Source: Archangium sp.
GTDB lineage: Bacteria; Myxococcota; Myxococcia; Myxococcales; Myxococcaceae
Direction of reading: 5' to 3'
NCBI GenBank assembly: GCA_030681645.1
Contig: JAUXRX010000037.1
Coordinates: forward strand, 62,001 to 126,000
Length of the DNA stretch: 64,000 bases
Part shown: one piece after another, positions 8,831 through 17,209 of the stretch
Layout: each line of letters starts with the position of its first letter
How positions within the stretch are numbered: position 1 is the stretch's first letter
Program-made: the position numbers and the translations under genes
The notes under the pieces: model-generated
The model's input: only the letters and a program-made list of their open reading frames with translations
The model's database searches: none
What the model was told of the DNA's origin: nothing

Positions 8831-8863
8831 GGCCGGCCGGGCAGGTGGCGCCACCCGGCCATG
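8828..8863. promoter_or_regulatory. Nested palindrome between divergent genes
   Basis: Outer arms CATGGCCGG (8828-8836) and CCGGCCATG (8855-8863) enclose the perfect 12-base palindrome GGTGGCGCCACC (8844-8855). It covers the start codon of the leftward barrel gene and sits 27 bases before the DoxX start. It could be an operator or an mRNA hairpin. Confidence 0.4.
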
Positions 8864-8890
8864 GTTAGGCAGTCAGCAGGGAGGACGAAC

Positions 8891-9343
8891 ATGAAGACAG
8901 ACAGCGCACCGGCCCCGGGCAGGGGCCTTCAGAGCGGCCTCTGGGGCGCACAGCTCGCCCTCGCGGCCGTGTTCTTCGTCGCGGGCCTGATGAAGGTGAC
9001 GCAGCCCAGCTCGCAGTTGGTGGACAGCATTCCCTGGGGGGCTGAGGTGCCCGCTGCGCTGGTGCGCTTCATCGGCACCTTCGAGCTGCTCGGCGCGATC
9101 GGCGTCATCGTTCCGGCGGCGACGCACCTGCTGCCGAAGCTGAGCGGCTTCGCGGGCGTGGGCCTCGCCACCCTCACGGCGCTGGCCACCGGCTTCCACG
9201 GCATGCGCGGCGAGTACGCGAACCTGCCGCTCACCCTCGCGCTCTGCGGGCTGGCCGCGTTCGTGGCGTGGGGCCGGTTGCTGCGGGCCCCGATCTCGCC
9301 GCGCGGCATGGGCCGGCCGGCGGGACCCGCTGCGAGGGTCTGA
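8891..9343 (+). CDS. DoxX family membrane protein
   Basis: A 150-residue protein with four hydrophobic segments (about residues 15-35, 55-75, 80-98 and 110-128). It shows the DoxX pattern: an opening helix with AAVFFVAGLMKV, then IPWGAEVPAALVRFIGTFELLGAIGVIVP. DoxX-like proteins are small inner-membrane proteins tied in several bacteria to redox or quinone metabolism; the exact role here is unknown. The ATG at 8891 follows AGGGAGGACGAAC, a good ribosome-binding site. The crotonase gene follows 27 bases downstream. Confidence 0.85.
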   Translation: MKTDSAPAPGRGLQSGLWGAQLALAAVFFVAGLMKVTQPSSQLVDSIPWGAEVPAALVRFIGTFELLGAIGVIVPAATHLLPKLSGFAGVGLATLTALATGFHGMRGEYANLPLTLALCGLAAFVAWGRLLRAPISPRGMGRPAGPAARV

Positions 9344-9370
9344 CCGGCGTTTGCGGTACCTTCGGTGCTC

Positions 9371-10165
9371 ATGAGCGTCCGAATCGAGAAGCAGGGCCCC
9401 GTCTTCACGGTCGTCATGCACCGCCCCGAGGCCCGCAACGCAGTCGACCGGCCCACCGCTGACGCGCTGGTCGAGGCCTTCCTCACCTTCGAGCGCGATG
9501 AAGAGGCGCGCGTCGCCGTGCTCTGGGGCGAGGGCGGCACGTTCTGCGCGGGCGCCGATCTCAAGTCGATCGGCACCGAACGGCAGAACCGCGTGGAGTC
9601 GAGCGGCGCGGGGCCGATGGGTCCCAGCCGCATGGACCTGTCGAAGCCCGTCATCGCCGCCATCGCGGGGCACGCCGTCGCAGGTGGGCTGGAGCTCGCC
9701 TCGTGGTGCGATCTGCGGGTGGCAGAGGTGGATGCCGTGTTCGGCGTGTTCTGTCGCCGCTGGGGCGTGCCGTTGATCGACGGGGGCACGGTGCGGTTAC
9801 CGCGGTTGATTGGTTTGTCGCGCGCGCTCGACCTCATCCTCACGGGGCGGGCGGTCGGTGCGGACGAGGCGCTCGCCATGGGCCTGGTCAATCGTGTGGT
9901 CCCGAAGGGCACGGCGCGGGCTGCCGCCGAGCAGCTCGCTCTCGAGCTCGCTGCGTTTCCTCAGTTGTGCATGCGGGCGGATCGGTCGAGCGCGATGCAC
10001 CAGTTCGATCACGACCTGCCCGAGGCGATCTTGCGGGAGTTCCAGGGCGGGCTCGCCGCGCTTCATGCCGAGGGGGTTTCGGGGGCGGCCCGGTTTGCTG
10101 GCGGGGCAGGGCGGCATGGTGATTCTGGTTTGCCCTCTCCCCGACCCTCTCCTCAACTTCCCTGA
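9371..10165 (+). CDS. Enoyl-CoA hydratase/isomerase (crotonase) family protein
   Basis: A 264-residue crotonase. It has HRPEARNAVD, the first oxyanion loop CAGADLKSIG (about residues 58-67) and the second GHAVAGGLELA (about 98-108). The Glu equivalent to Glu144 of rat enoyl-CoA hydratase (GLELA) is kept, while the FCRR segment lacks the second catalytic Glu (Glu164). The reaction may therefore not be simple hydration. ATG 9371 is preferred over GTG 9365. The C-terminal dozen residues (SGLPSPRPSPQLP) are encoded by an interspersed palindromic repeat and are probably not part of the ancestral protein. Confidence 0.88.
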   Translation: MSVRIEKQGPVFTVVMHRPEARNAVDRPTADALVEAFLTFERDEEARVAVLWGEGGTFCAGADLKSIGTERQNRVESSGAGPMGPSRMDLSKPVIAAIAGHAVAGGLELASWCDLRVAEVDAVFGVFCRRWGVPLIDGGTVRLPRLIGLSRALDLILTGRAVGADEALAMGLVNRVVPKGTARAAAEQLALELAAFPQLCMRADRSSAMHQFDHDLPEAILREFQGGLAALHAEGVSGAARFAGGAGRHGDSGLPSPRPSPQLP

Positions 10166-10187
10166 GCGATTTGCGGAGAGGGAGACA
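10132..10187. repeat. Interspersed palindromic repeat, CCTCTCC/GGAGAGG type, at a gene 3' end
   Basis: A CCCTCTCCCCGACCCTCTCC block is followed by GGAGAGGGAG at the other end. This is one copy of the repeat also seen at 22746, 38309, 40047, 47993 and 48440. It supplies the last codons and stop of the crotonase gene. Confidence 0.7.
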
Positions 10188-10217
10188 TGAGGTGACGGCT
10201 TGGGTAAACGCCCGCGC

Positions 10218-11096
10218 ATGACCGCACGCGTGGACAAGCAGTGGAAGGACAAGGGGCTCACCGGCTACTCGACCGAGGCGATCCTCGGGACGCTCGGACA
10301 CTACGGCGTCACCCTCGACGAGGCCGCGTTCAAGGCCACCGCGACCTCGCGGTTCCCCCTCGAGCTGGCCATCGACTGGAAGCCGAAGTGGACGGGCACC
10401 GGCCAGTGGGCGCCCTTCCCCTACGCCGCGGCCAACGAGCTGTTCAACCGGCTGCTCCCCGAACAGCCCGTGCCGATGAAGACCGCGCACATTCTCCTCG
10501 ACCTGATCGCCAACGGCCTCAAGACCGTCGCGGGCAAGGAAGACGCCAACCTGGGCGGGGCGTTCAAGAACTGGGACGAGCTGGTGCCGCGCCTGCCCGC
10601 GAAGGGTGAGCGCCGCGACGCGTTCCTGCGCGAGCTGGTGACGTTCCTCGAGTCGTGGGCGCAGACCTTCAACGAGCTCCCCGAGCGCCTCGCGAAGGCC
10701 GGGAAGAAGGACGAGGCGATCCGCTTCGCCCTCGTGCACGAGGTGCTCTTCACCGACCGCGAGGGGTGCATGACCGCGCTGGTGCGCGCCCAGACCGGCG
10801 AGCGGGAAGCCGCCGTGGCCGACCTGAAGATGTGGGCCGAAGACGGCGCCCGCGACGTGTTCGCGCGCTACTCCGCGCTCGACGCGCTGTTCCAGCTCGA
10901 GGAATTCGAGGTCTGCAAGGGCCTGGGCATCACCGTGTTCGACGAGGCCGCGAAGCAGGAGAAGTGGGGCCTGGCTGACTCCATCGCTCACCTGCTCGGC
11001 CACATCGTGCAGAAGATCGGCGGCGACACGGCGTTCATGCGCGAGGTGCGCAACCGCCTCGATCGCGCGCACGCGCACACCGGCGGGCATCACTGA
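10218..11096 (+). CDS. Conserved protein of unknown function (first of a tandem paralog pair)
   Basis: A 292-residue soluble, mostly helical protein without signal peptide or membrane segment. I do not recognise its family. It opens with VDKQWKDKG...STEAILGTLGHYGV and repeats of acidic helices follow. The downstream gene begins with the same pattern (VDKNWHTRG...VAAILGSLGHYGV), so the pair arose by duplication. The stop (TGA) abuts the next ATG, so the two are cotranscribed. The start at 10218 is chosen as the first ATG after the palindromic repeat. Confidence 0.75.
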   Translation: MTARVDKQWKDKGLTGYSTEAILGTLGHYGVTLDEAAFKATATSRFPLELAIDWKPKWTGTGQWAPFPYAAANELFNRLLPEQPVPMKTAHILLDLIANGLKTVAGKEDANLGGAFKNWDELVPRLPAKGERRDAFLRELVTFLESWAQTFNELPERLAKAGKKDEAIRFALVHEVLFTDREGCMTALVRAQTGEREAAVADLKMWAEDGARDVFARYSALDALFQLEEFEVCKGLGITVFDEAAKQEKWGLADSIAHLLGHIVQKIGGDTAFMREVRNRLDRAHAHTGGHH

Positions 11097-11987
11097 ATGG
11101 AGCGCGTCGACAAGAACTGGCACACCCGGGGTATCGACACGTACCCGGTCGCGGCGATCCTCGGGTCGCTCGGCCACTACGGCGTGCCCATGACCGAGGA
11201 GCGCTTCCTCGCGCTCACCCAGGAAGACTTCCCGCTCACCATCGCCATGGGTTGGCACGAGCACTGGAAGGGCACGGGGCAGTTCTCGCGCTTTCCCGCG
11301 GCCGCGGCCGAAGAGCTGTGGCGCCGGCTCAAGGGTGGAGAACTCGCACCCACCGATCTCTCGCTGGCGCTGGTGAACCTGCTCACCTCGCTCAACGAAG
11401 CGCTCGACATGAAGCCCGATGACGGCACCCTCGAGACCCGCTTCAAGGTGGTCGAGGCGTACCTGCCGCGCGTTCCTGCTCCCGGAGATCGCCGCGAGAA
11501 GTTCATGGCCGAGATGGTCGGGTCCATGGGCGAGTGGCTCGAGGTGTTCGACGGCATGGCCGAGGCGCTGGCGGAGAATGACCAGCCTGCGCTCGCCGAT
11601 CGCTTCGTCGTGTTCGAGGAAGCGCTCTTCCCCGTGCGTCAGGGCACCGCGGCTGCGCTGGTGAAGGCGGCGAAGGGTGACCAGTACGGGGCCCTGGTGG
11701 ACTTGAGGCTCATCGCCGGTGACTCGAAGCGCGATGACTTCACCCGGCTCAGCGCGATCGACGGGTTGTTTCAGTTCGACCAGGTCGAGGACGCCAAGAC
11801 CTTCACCCTCGAGCTGGTGGACCGCGCCGAGAAGGAGAAGGACGTCGAGCTTGCGAGTGAGGCGGTCGAGCGGCTGACGCGGTTGCTGCGGATTGATCCG
11901 AAGCGGGTCGATCGGGCCGAGCTGCGGACTCGCGTCGAGCAGCTATCGCGCGTGCTCGAGGCGTCGCAGGTGGAGAAGAAGGGCTAG
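11097..11987 (+). CDS. Conserved protein of unknown function (second of a tandem paralog pair)
   Basis: A 296-residue paralog of the preceding gene product, with matching landmarks: VDKNWHTRG at the start, TGQFSRFPAAAAEELWRRL against TGQWAPFPYAAANELFNRL, a GDRREKF block, and the helical C-terminal half with ALVKAAKGDQYGALVDL against ALVRAQTGEREAAVADL. No catalytic motif is visible. Its ATG directly follows the preceding TGA, and its TAG overlaps by 3 bases the TAG of the convergent response-regulator gene. Confidence 0.75.
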   Translation: MERVDKNWHTRGIDTYPVAAILGSLGHYGVPMTEERFLALTQEDFPLTIAMGWHEHWKGTGQFSRFPAAAAEELWRRLKGGELAPTDLSLALVNLLTSLNEALDMKPDDGTLETRFKVVEAYLPRVPAPGDRREKFMAEMVGSMGEWLEVFDGMAEALAENDQPALADRFVVFEEALFPVRQGTAAALVKAAKGDQYGALVDLRLIAGDSKRDDFTRLSAIDGLFQFDQVEDAKTFTLELVDRAEKEKDVELASEAVERLTRLLRIDPKRVDRAELRTRVEQLSRVLEASQVEKKG

Positions 11988-13378
11988 ACCGGCTTCGCTC
12001 CTGGGGGAGAGGGAGGCACTTCCGCGGGCTTCGCTTCTTCTTCGGCCGCGAGCTTGCGGTAGATGGTGCGCGCCGCGATGCCCAGCATGCGGGCCGCGAG
12101 GTTCTTGTCGCCCTTGGTGTGCCGCAGCGTCTCGTGGATGACCCGCCGCTCGATCTCTTCCATCGGCGTGCCGATGGGGATCACGATCTGCGACGCCGAG
12201 CCGATCGGCCCCCGGCGAATCGCCTCGGGCAGATCTCCCACCTCGATCGTCTCGCTGCGGCACAGCACCACCGCGCGTTCCACCGCGTGCTCCAGCTCGC
12301 GCACGTTGCCCGGCCACGCGTAGTTCTCGAGCACCTTCGCCGCCTCGTCCGAGAAGCCGCGCATCACCTTGCTGTTCTTCGCCGCGTACCGTCGCAGGAA
12401 GTGTTCGGCCAGCAAGGGCACGTCTTCGCGGCGGGAGGCGAGCGAGGGAATGCGCACCTCGACCACGTTGAGCCGGAAGTAGAGATCTTCGCGGAAGCGG
12501 CCTTCCTGCACCTCGCGCTGCAGGTCCTTGTTCGTCGCCGCCACCACCCGCGTGTCCACCTTGATGGTCTGCGTGCCACCCACGCGCTCGACCTCGCCCT
12601 CCTGCAGCACGCGCAACAGCTTCACCTGGGCCGACGCGCTCATCTCACCGACTTCATCGAGGAAGAGCGTGCCGCCGTTGGCCCGCTCGAAGCGGCCTTC
12701 CTTCTTCGCCACCGCGCCGGTGAACGCGCCCTTCTCGTGACCGAACAGCTCGGCCTCGAGCAGGCTCTCGGGCAGCGCCGCGCAGTTCACCGCCACGAAC
12801 GGGCCCTTCACCCGCGGGCTCGACTCGTGAATGAAGCGCGCCGCCAGCTCCTTGCCCGTCCCCGATTCCCCCAGCAGCAGGAGCGTGGCCGTGGTGGGCG
12901 CGACCTGGCGCAGCAGGTCCATGAAGGCGCGGAAGGCGGGTGACTGGCCGACGAGCGAACGGGGCCCGAGCGCGGCGAGCTGGGCCTTCAGGTCGCGGTT
13001 CTCGGCGACCAGCGCCTGCTTTTCCATCGCCTTCTGCACCGCCTTCACCAGCGAGTGGCGCTTGAGCGGCTTGGTGATGAAGTCGTACGCGCCTTCGCGC
13101 ATCGAGGCCACGGCCGTCTCCACCGTGGCGTAGGCGGTCATCAACACCACCTCGACGTCGGGCCGCATCGCCCGCGCCGCGCGGAGCAGCGCCTGGCCGT
13201 CGATGCCCGGCATCATCAGGTCGGACACGATGATGCCGACCTCGGGCTTGCGCAGGTGTTCCAGCGCTTCCTGGCCGTTCGCCGCGCTCAGCGTGGCCAC
13301 GCCCTCGCGCTGGAAGATGCGGCAGACGGACTCGAGGTTGGCGCGGTCGTCGTCGACCACGAGGACGGTGGAGCTCAA
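11984..13378 (-). CDS. NtrC-family sigma54-dependent response regulator
   Basis: A 464-residue activator. It has a receiver domain (about 1-120, acidic D9-D11, phosphoacceptor D53 in IIVSDLMMPG, T in LMTAYA, K in ITKPL), a sigma54-interaction AAA+ domain with Walker A GESGTGKE (about 170), GAFTGA (about 222) and Walker B LFLDEVGE, and a C-terminal Fis-type helix-turn-helix (LAARMLGIAARTIYRKL). Once phosphorylated it would drive RpoN-dependent promoters, a class abundant in myxobacteria. No partner histidine kinase is adjacent, so its signal is unknown. It follows the Cys-rich lipoprotein gene on the same strand at 6 bases. Confidence 0.95.
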   Translation of the reverse strand: MSSTVLVVDDDRANLESVCRIFQREGVATLSAANGQEALEHLRKPEVGIIVSDLMMPGIDGQALLRAARAMRPDVEVVLMTAYATVETAVASMREGAYDFITKPLKRHSLVKAVQKAMEKQALVAENRDLKAQLAALGPRSLVGQSPAFRAFMDLLRQVAPTTATLLLLGESGTGKELAARFIHESSPRVKGPFVAVNCAALPESLLEAELFGHEKGAFTGAVAKKEGRFERANGGTLFLDEVGEMSASAQVKLLRVLQEGEVERVGGTQTIKVDTRVVAATNKDLQREVQEGRFREDLYFRLNVVEVRIPSLASRREDVPLLAEHFLRRYAAKNSKVMRGFSDEAAKVLENYAWPGNVRELEHAVERAVVLCRSETIEVGDLPEAIRRGPIGSASQIVIPIGTPMEEIERRVIHETLRHTKGDKNLAARMLGIAARTIYRKLAAEEEAKPAEVPPSPPGAKPV

Positions 13379-13384
13379 ATCACC

Positions 13385-14836
13385 TCAGAGGCAAGTGTTG
13401 TCGAAGTCACAGAAGTTCGAGCAGCAGTCGTAGTCGTCGAGGCAGCCCGAGTTGCTCACCAGGCACGAACACACCCGCGTGGTGGCCGTGGGCGAGGTCT
13501 TGAAGCAGCTCATGCGGGGGTTCCCGCACTCGGGATCGGGCGGGGGGCCGTAGCTGGTGCACTGCTGGTAGCAGAGCCCCAGGTTGTCGCCCCAGAACGG
13601 GTCGAAGCTGCAGAAGCCGCCTGCCGCGCAGTTGGGTGAGTCGCCCCGGCACACGCCGATGCAGTAGCCCATCGGGTAGTCGGGGCCCGTGAAGCAGTTG
13701 CCACTCTCACAGTCGCTGCCGATGCTGCACGTCGCGCCATAACGGGCACGCCCCTGATCCAGGTTGCCGCAGCGCTTGCTCCACGGATTGCACCCGTAAC
13801 CGGTACCGGAGCCCGCGCATTCCGACGTCGCGCTGCAACCCGGCAGGCAATAGTTGTTGTTGTTGCCCGGGGTGCCGTCGGGGTCGTAGCAAATGTACCC
13901 CGCGCGGCAGGCGCCGGCGCCCGAGATGCCGGTGCCGGTGCAGCGCGCGTAGCAGGTGCCGCCGCTGTTGCAGAACCCGGTGTTGCAGCCGGTGGCCGAG
14001 CCCGGCGTGCAGGGCGTGGCGTTGCCGCAGGCCCCGTTGGGCGCGCCGGTGGCCGCCTCGGTGAAGCACTTGTTGCCCGCGCACTGGCCGTCGGCGAGGC
14101 AGGGCTTGCCGTCCTGCAGGCCCGCGCAGAGCCCTGAGCCGGTGCAGCTGCTGTCGCCACAGTCGATCGCGCGATCGCAGTCGTTGTCGACGCCGTCACC
14201 GCAGAGCTCGGTGCCCGCCCCCACGCAGTCGGTGTCGGCGCAGTCGGCGCGCGTGTCGGAGTCGTTGTCGGCCCCGTCGCCGCAGTTGATCTCGGTCTTG
14301 CGGTTGAGCGCGCAGGTGCAGCCCATGCCGCAGGTGATGCCGACGCAGTTCGGGTCGTCGCAGTCGGTGGCGTTGTCGCCGTCGTTGTCGAGGTTGTCAG
14401 CGCAGTTCATCTCGGTGCTCACCCCGCCACCACCGGAGCCACCCGTGCCTCCGCCACCCGTCGCGCCGCCGCCCGAGCCACCCGTGCCGCCACCGCTCGC
14501 GCCACCACCAGCGCCGCCGCCGGTGCCGCCGACCACCTTGATCCCACCGATGCAGGTGCAGTCGAAGCCGCACGAGATCCCCGCGCAGAGCGGGTCGGCG
14601 CAGTCGGCCTTGGTGTCACCGTTGTCGTCGATGTCGTTGTCGCAGCGCTCGCCCATGCCGCGGCACGCCGCGTCCTGGAAACACTTCGGATCGAGGCAAT
14701 CGACCTTGCCGTCGCCGTTGTCGTCAGCCTTGTTGGTGCACGTCTCCGGCCCCAGGGGGCCGGGCGCAGGGGGCTTGGTTCCGCAGGCAGATCCCACCAC
14801 GGCGGCGAGGATCAGCGGCGTGAGACGAGACGGCAT
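13385..14836 (-). CDS. Cysteine-rich lipoprotein with MopE-like DNDGD repeats
   Basis: A 483-residue secreted protein with a lipoprotein signal (MPSRLTPLILAAVVGSACG). Five repeats of the form DNDGD-x(3)-DC-x-DP-x-C occur (two near residues 35-75, three after the glycine linker, about 145-220). They match the putative metal-binding repeat known from MopE-type proteins. A Gly/Ser/Thr-rich linker (about 105-140) separates the groups. The C-terminal half is Cys-rich with many CxxxxxC spacings and is probably disulfide-bonded. The start at 14836 is chosen because it gives the lipobox; the frame extends 12 codons upstream. The role is unknown, plausibly surface or matrix. Confidence 0.82.
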   Translation of the reverse strand: MPSRLTPLILAAVVGSACGTKPPAPGPLGPETCTNKADDNGDGKVDCLDPKCFQDAACRGMGERCDNDIDDNGDTKADCADPLCAGISCGFDCTCIGGIKVVGGTGGGAGGGASGGGTGGSGGGATGGGGTGGSGGGGVSTEMNCADNLDNDGDNATDCDDPNCVGITCGMGCTCALNRKTEINCGDGADNDSDTRADCADTDCVGAGTELCGDGVDNDCDRAIDCGDSSCTGSGLCAGLQDGKPCLADGQCAGNKCFTEAATGAPNGACGNATPCTPGSATGCNTGFCNSGGTCYARCTGTGISGAGACRAGYICYDPDGTPGNNNNYCLPGCSATSECAGSGTGYGCNPWSKRCGNLDQGRARYGATCSIGSDCESGNCFTGPDYPMGYCIGVCRGDSPNCAAGGFCSFDPFWGDNLGLCYQQCTSYGPPPDPECGNPRMSCFKTSPTATTRVCSCLVSNSGCLDDYDCCSNFCDFDNTCL

Positions 14837-14887
14837 GAGGGTTCCTCGCAGCGGGGCGGCCAGCGTCCCCACACGCTACCACACCCT

Positions 14888-15853
14888 TCAGTCTTCGCTC
14901 TCGGCCGCGGGCGCGCCGCCCATCTTGGCGAGGTCTTCCTTGTTCACCTTGCCCGGATCGATCTTCTTCGTGGCGTCGATCATCTTCCCAATGGTGTCGT
15001 CGAACTCGAACTCTCCGTCCTTCTTGAAGCGGAGGAAGTTCACGCGCGCGACCACGTAGTTCTTCAGGTACGGCGAATCGAGGCCCTTCTCCTTGAGCGC
15101 GGCCACCACCCGCACCACCTCGTCGTCCCACTTGAGCAGCAGGTCGGCGCGCGCCTCACGCACCGCCAGCGCCTCGTCGACCGGCTCGTCGAGGAAGCCC
15201 TCGAGCCGCTTCACCACCGAGGTGTACGCGCCGGCCGAGAACCGGGGCCGCTTCTCGTAGGCTGCGCCGAAGGTGATGAAGTGCGGCTCTTCGAAGAAGC
15301 CGATGAAGTCGCTCTCCTTGCCGGCCTTCGCGCCCACCAGGCCGCGCAGCATGCGGATCACCTCGAGCGAACGCTCCTTCAGGTTGTGCGCCTTCTCGGT
15401 GTTGAGCGCGAGGATCTGGAACGCCACGTCCTCCTCGGGGATCACCAGCGCCACGATCGACTTGAGGCCCAGCAGCTTCGCCGCGCCCAGGCGGTGGTTG
15501 CCGTTGGGCGTCCAGTACTTGCCGTCCTTGCGCACCGCGATGATCGGGTCGAGGAAGCGGCCCACCCGCTCCATGGCGTTGGCCAGCTTCTTCACGTGCG
15601 TCTCGCTGCGATCACGCTGGTAGGGCGTGGGCTCCACGATGTCGATGGGCAGGGCGGCGATCACCACGTGCTTGCCGCCGAGCGGTTCCTTGTAGCTGCC
15701 GACGATCGTGCCGCCGTCGCTCTCGACCAGCTTCGCCAGCTCGAGCCCGTCGAGGGACGCCGTCATCTCCTTCGCGCCCAGGCCCTTGCTCTTCGCCTCG
15801 ACCTTCTTCCTGCGCGCAGCCTTCGGCTTCTTGATGATCTTCTTCGCGGCCAT
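14888..15853 (-). CDS. ParB/sulfiredoxin-fold (ParB-like nuclease domain) protein
   Basis: A 321-residue protein with a Lys/Arg-rich N-terminus (MAAKKIIKKPKAARRKK) followed by a ParB N-domain-like fold: IDIVEPTPYQRDRSETHVKKLANAMERVG, then PIIAVRKDGKYWTPNGNHRLGAAKLLG (about residues 70-130). The GNHR block occupies the place of the GERR CTP-binding box of true ParB proteins. No clear helix-turn-helix DNA-binding domain and no parA neighbour are visible, so this is probably not the chromosome partition protein. A nucleotide-dependent clamp or nuclease-like role is possible. It lies 3 bases downstream of pmbA. Confidence 0.8.
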   Translation of the reverse strand: MAAKKIIKKPKAARRKKVEAKSKGLGAKEMTASLDGLELAKLVESDGGTIVGSYKEPLGGKHVVIAALPIDIVEPTPYQRDRSETHVKKLANAMERVGRFLDPIIAVRKDGKYWTPNGNHRLGAAKLLGLKSIVALVIPEEDVAFQILALNTEKAHNLKERSLEVIRMLRGLVGAKAGKESDFIGFFEEPHFITFGAAYEKRPRFSAGAYTSVVKRLEGFLDEPVDEALAVREARADLLLKWDDEVVRVVAALKEKGLDSPYLKNYVVARVNFLRFKKDGEFEFDDTIGKMIDATKKIDPGKVNKEDLAKMGGAPAAESED

Positions 15854-15856
15854 GGG

Positions 15857-17209
15857 TCACTCTCCTGAAACGGTCAGTTCCTTGAAGCGGATGGTCGAAG
15901 CGCCAGTCGAGCCGTGGAAGGTGAGGTCGTTTCCGATGGCGTCGAGCTGCATCAGCATGTCGTTCAAGTTTCCGGCGACGGTCACTTCCTGAACGGGTCG
16001 GGTCAGCTCGCCGTTCTCGATCCACAGCCCGTTCGCCCCGCGCGAGTACTCGCCGGTGACGGTGTTGGCGCCGTGGCCGAGCATGGCGGTGACGTAGAAC
16101 CCGTTGGGGATCTCCCCGATGATCTGCTCGGGCGTCTTCGTGCCGGGCTCGAGCACCAGGTTGTTCACGCCGATCGACGGCAGGCTCCGGTAGCCGCGCG
16201 ACGCGTTGCCGGTGCTCTTCGTCTTCGCCTTCCGCGCCGTGAACGCATCGTAGAGGAACGCCTTGAGCACGCCCTTCTCGAGCAGCGGAGTGCGCCGCGT
16301 GGGCACGCCTTCACCGTCGAAGGGCGAGGTGGCGAGGCCTCGCTTGCGCAGGCCGTCGTCGATGAGGGTCACGTGCTCGGGCGCGATCCTTTTCCCCAGC
16401 TTCGCCGCCAGGAACGACGACTGCTGGAACACCGCGTCGCCGTTCGCCGCGCCCGCGATGCTCGAGATGAAGCCGGCCGCCATCGTCGGGTCGAGCACGA
16501 TCGCGCACTTCTGCGACTTCACCTTCTTCGCGCCCAGCAGCCGCACCGCCCGCTGCGCCGCCTTCGTCGCCACGCTCTCGGGGCTGGCGAGATCCTCGAA
16601 GAAGCGCTTCGCGTCGTACCAGTACGAGGTCTGGAGCTGCCCGTTCTCCGAGGCCACCGGCGACGCGTACAGGTACACGCTGGTGCCCTGGTAGCTGCCG
16701 TGCACGCCCGCGCTCGAGGCCAGGTAGACCTCGGTCACCGACTCGCCCGCCCCCACCGAGTCCATCGCAGTGATGCGCGGATCGAAGGCCTTGATCACCT
16801 TCTCCATCTCGATCGACGCGTTGATCTTCCAGTCCGGCGGAAGACTCGCGACCTCTTCGTCGAAGAGCGCGCCCACGTCGGGGAACTTGCCCAGGGTGTC
16901 CTGGTCCGGGAGCCCGTTGAGGGGGTTGGGCGCCGACATCTCGGCCAGCGCGATGGCCCGGTCGATGATGGTGTCGAGCGAGGACGGATCGAAGTCGCTG
17001 GTCCACACGAAGCCGAGGCGGTTCTTCACGAACACCCGCACCCCCACGCCCTTGCTGGTGGCCTGGGTGAGATCCTCGATCTCCCCGTCGCGCACGCGCA
17101 CGTCGGCCGAGCGGCCCACCTGCAGGAACGCCTCGGCCTGTTTGGCGCCGCGCTTGAGCGCCCGGGCCACGATCTTCTTCGCGAGCGCTTCGTATTTCGC
17201 CTGGCTCAT
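15857..17209 (-). CDS. pmbA: TldE/PmbA-type metalloprotease subunit
   Basis: A 450-residue PmbA/TldE family protein. TldD and TldE form a heterodimeric metalloprotease that degrades unfolded peptides and, in Escherichia coli, matures microcin B17. TldE lacks its own zinc-binding HExxxH, and none is seen here. Family landmarks are QAEAFLQVGRSADVRVRDGEIEDLTQATSKGVGVRV at the N-terminus and NLVLEPGTKTPEQIIGEI...TGEYSRGANGLWIENGEL towards the C-terminus. Its ATG overlaps the tldD stop (ATGA), so the two subunits are translationally coupled. No RiPP precursor gene is obvious nearby. Confidence 0.92.
   Translation of the reverse strand: MSQAKYEALAKKIVARALKRGAKQAEAFLQVGRSADVRVRDGEIEDLTQATSKGVGVRVFVKNRLGFVWTSDFDPSSLDTIIDRAIALAEMSAPNPLNGLPDQDTLGKFPDVGALFDEEVASLPPDWKINASIEMEKVIKAFDPRITAMDSVGAGESVTEVYLASSAGVHGSYQGTSVYLYASPVASENGQLQTSYWYDAKRFFEDLASPESVATKAAQRAVRLLGAKKVKSQKCAIVLDPTMAAGFISSIAGAANGDAVFQQSSFLAAKLGKRIAPEHVTLIDDGLRKRGLATSPFDGEGVPTRRTPLLEKGVLKAFLYDAFTARKAKTKSTGNASRGYRSLPSIGVNNLVLEPGTKTPEQIIGEIPNGFYVTAMLGHGANTVTGEYSRGANGLWIENGELTRPVQEVTVAGNLNDMLMQLDAIGNDLTFHGSTGASTIRFKELTVSGE

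Noticed and set aside
14888..15853. Chromosome-partition ParB
   Set aside because: It lacks the GERR box, a clear helix-turn-helix domain, a parA neighbour and parS-like sites.
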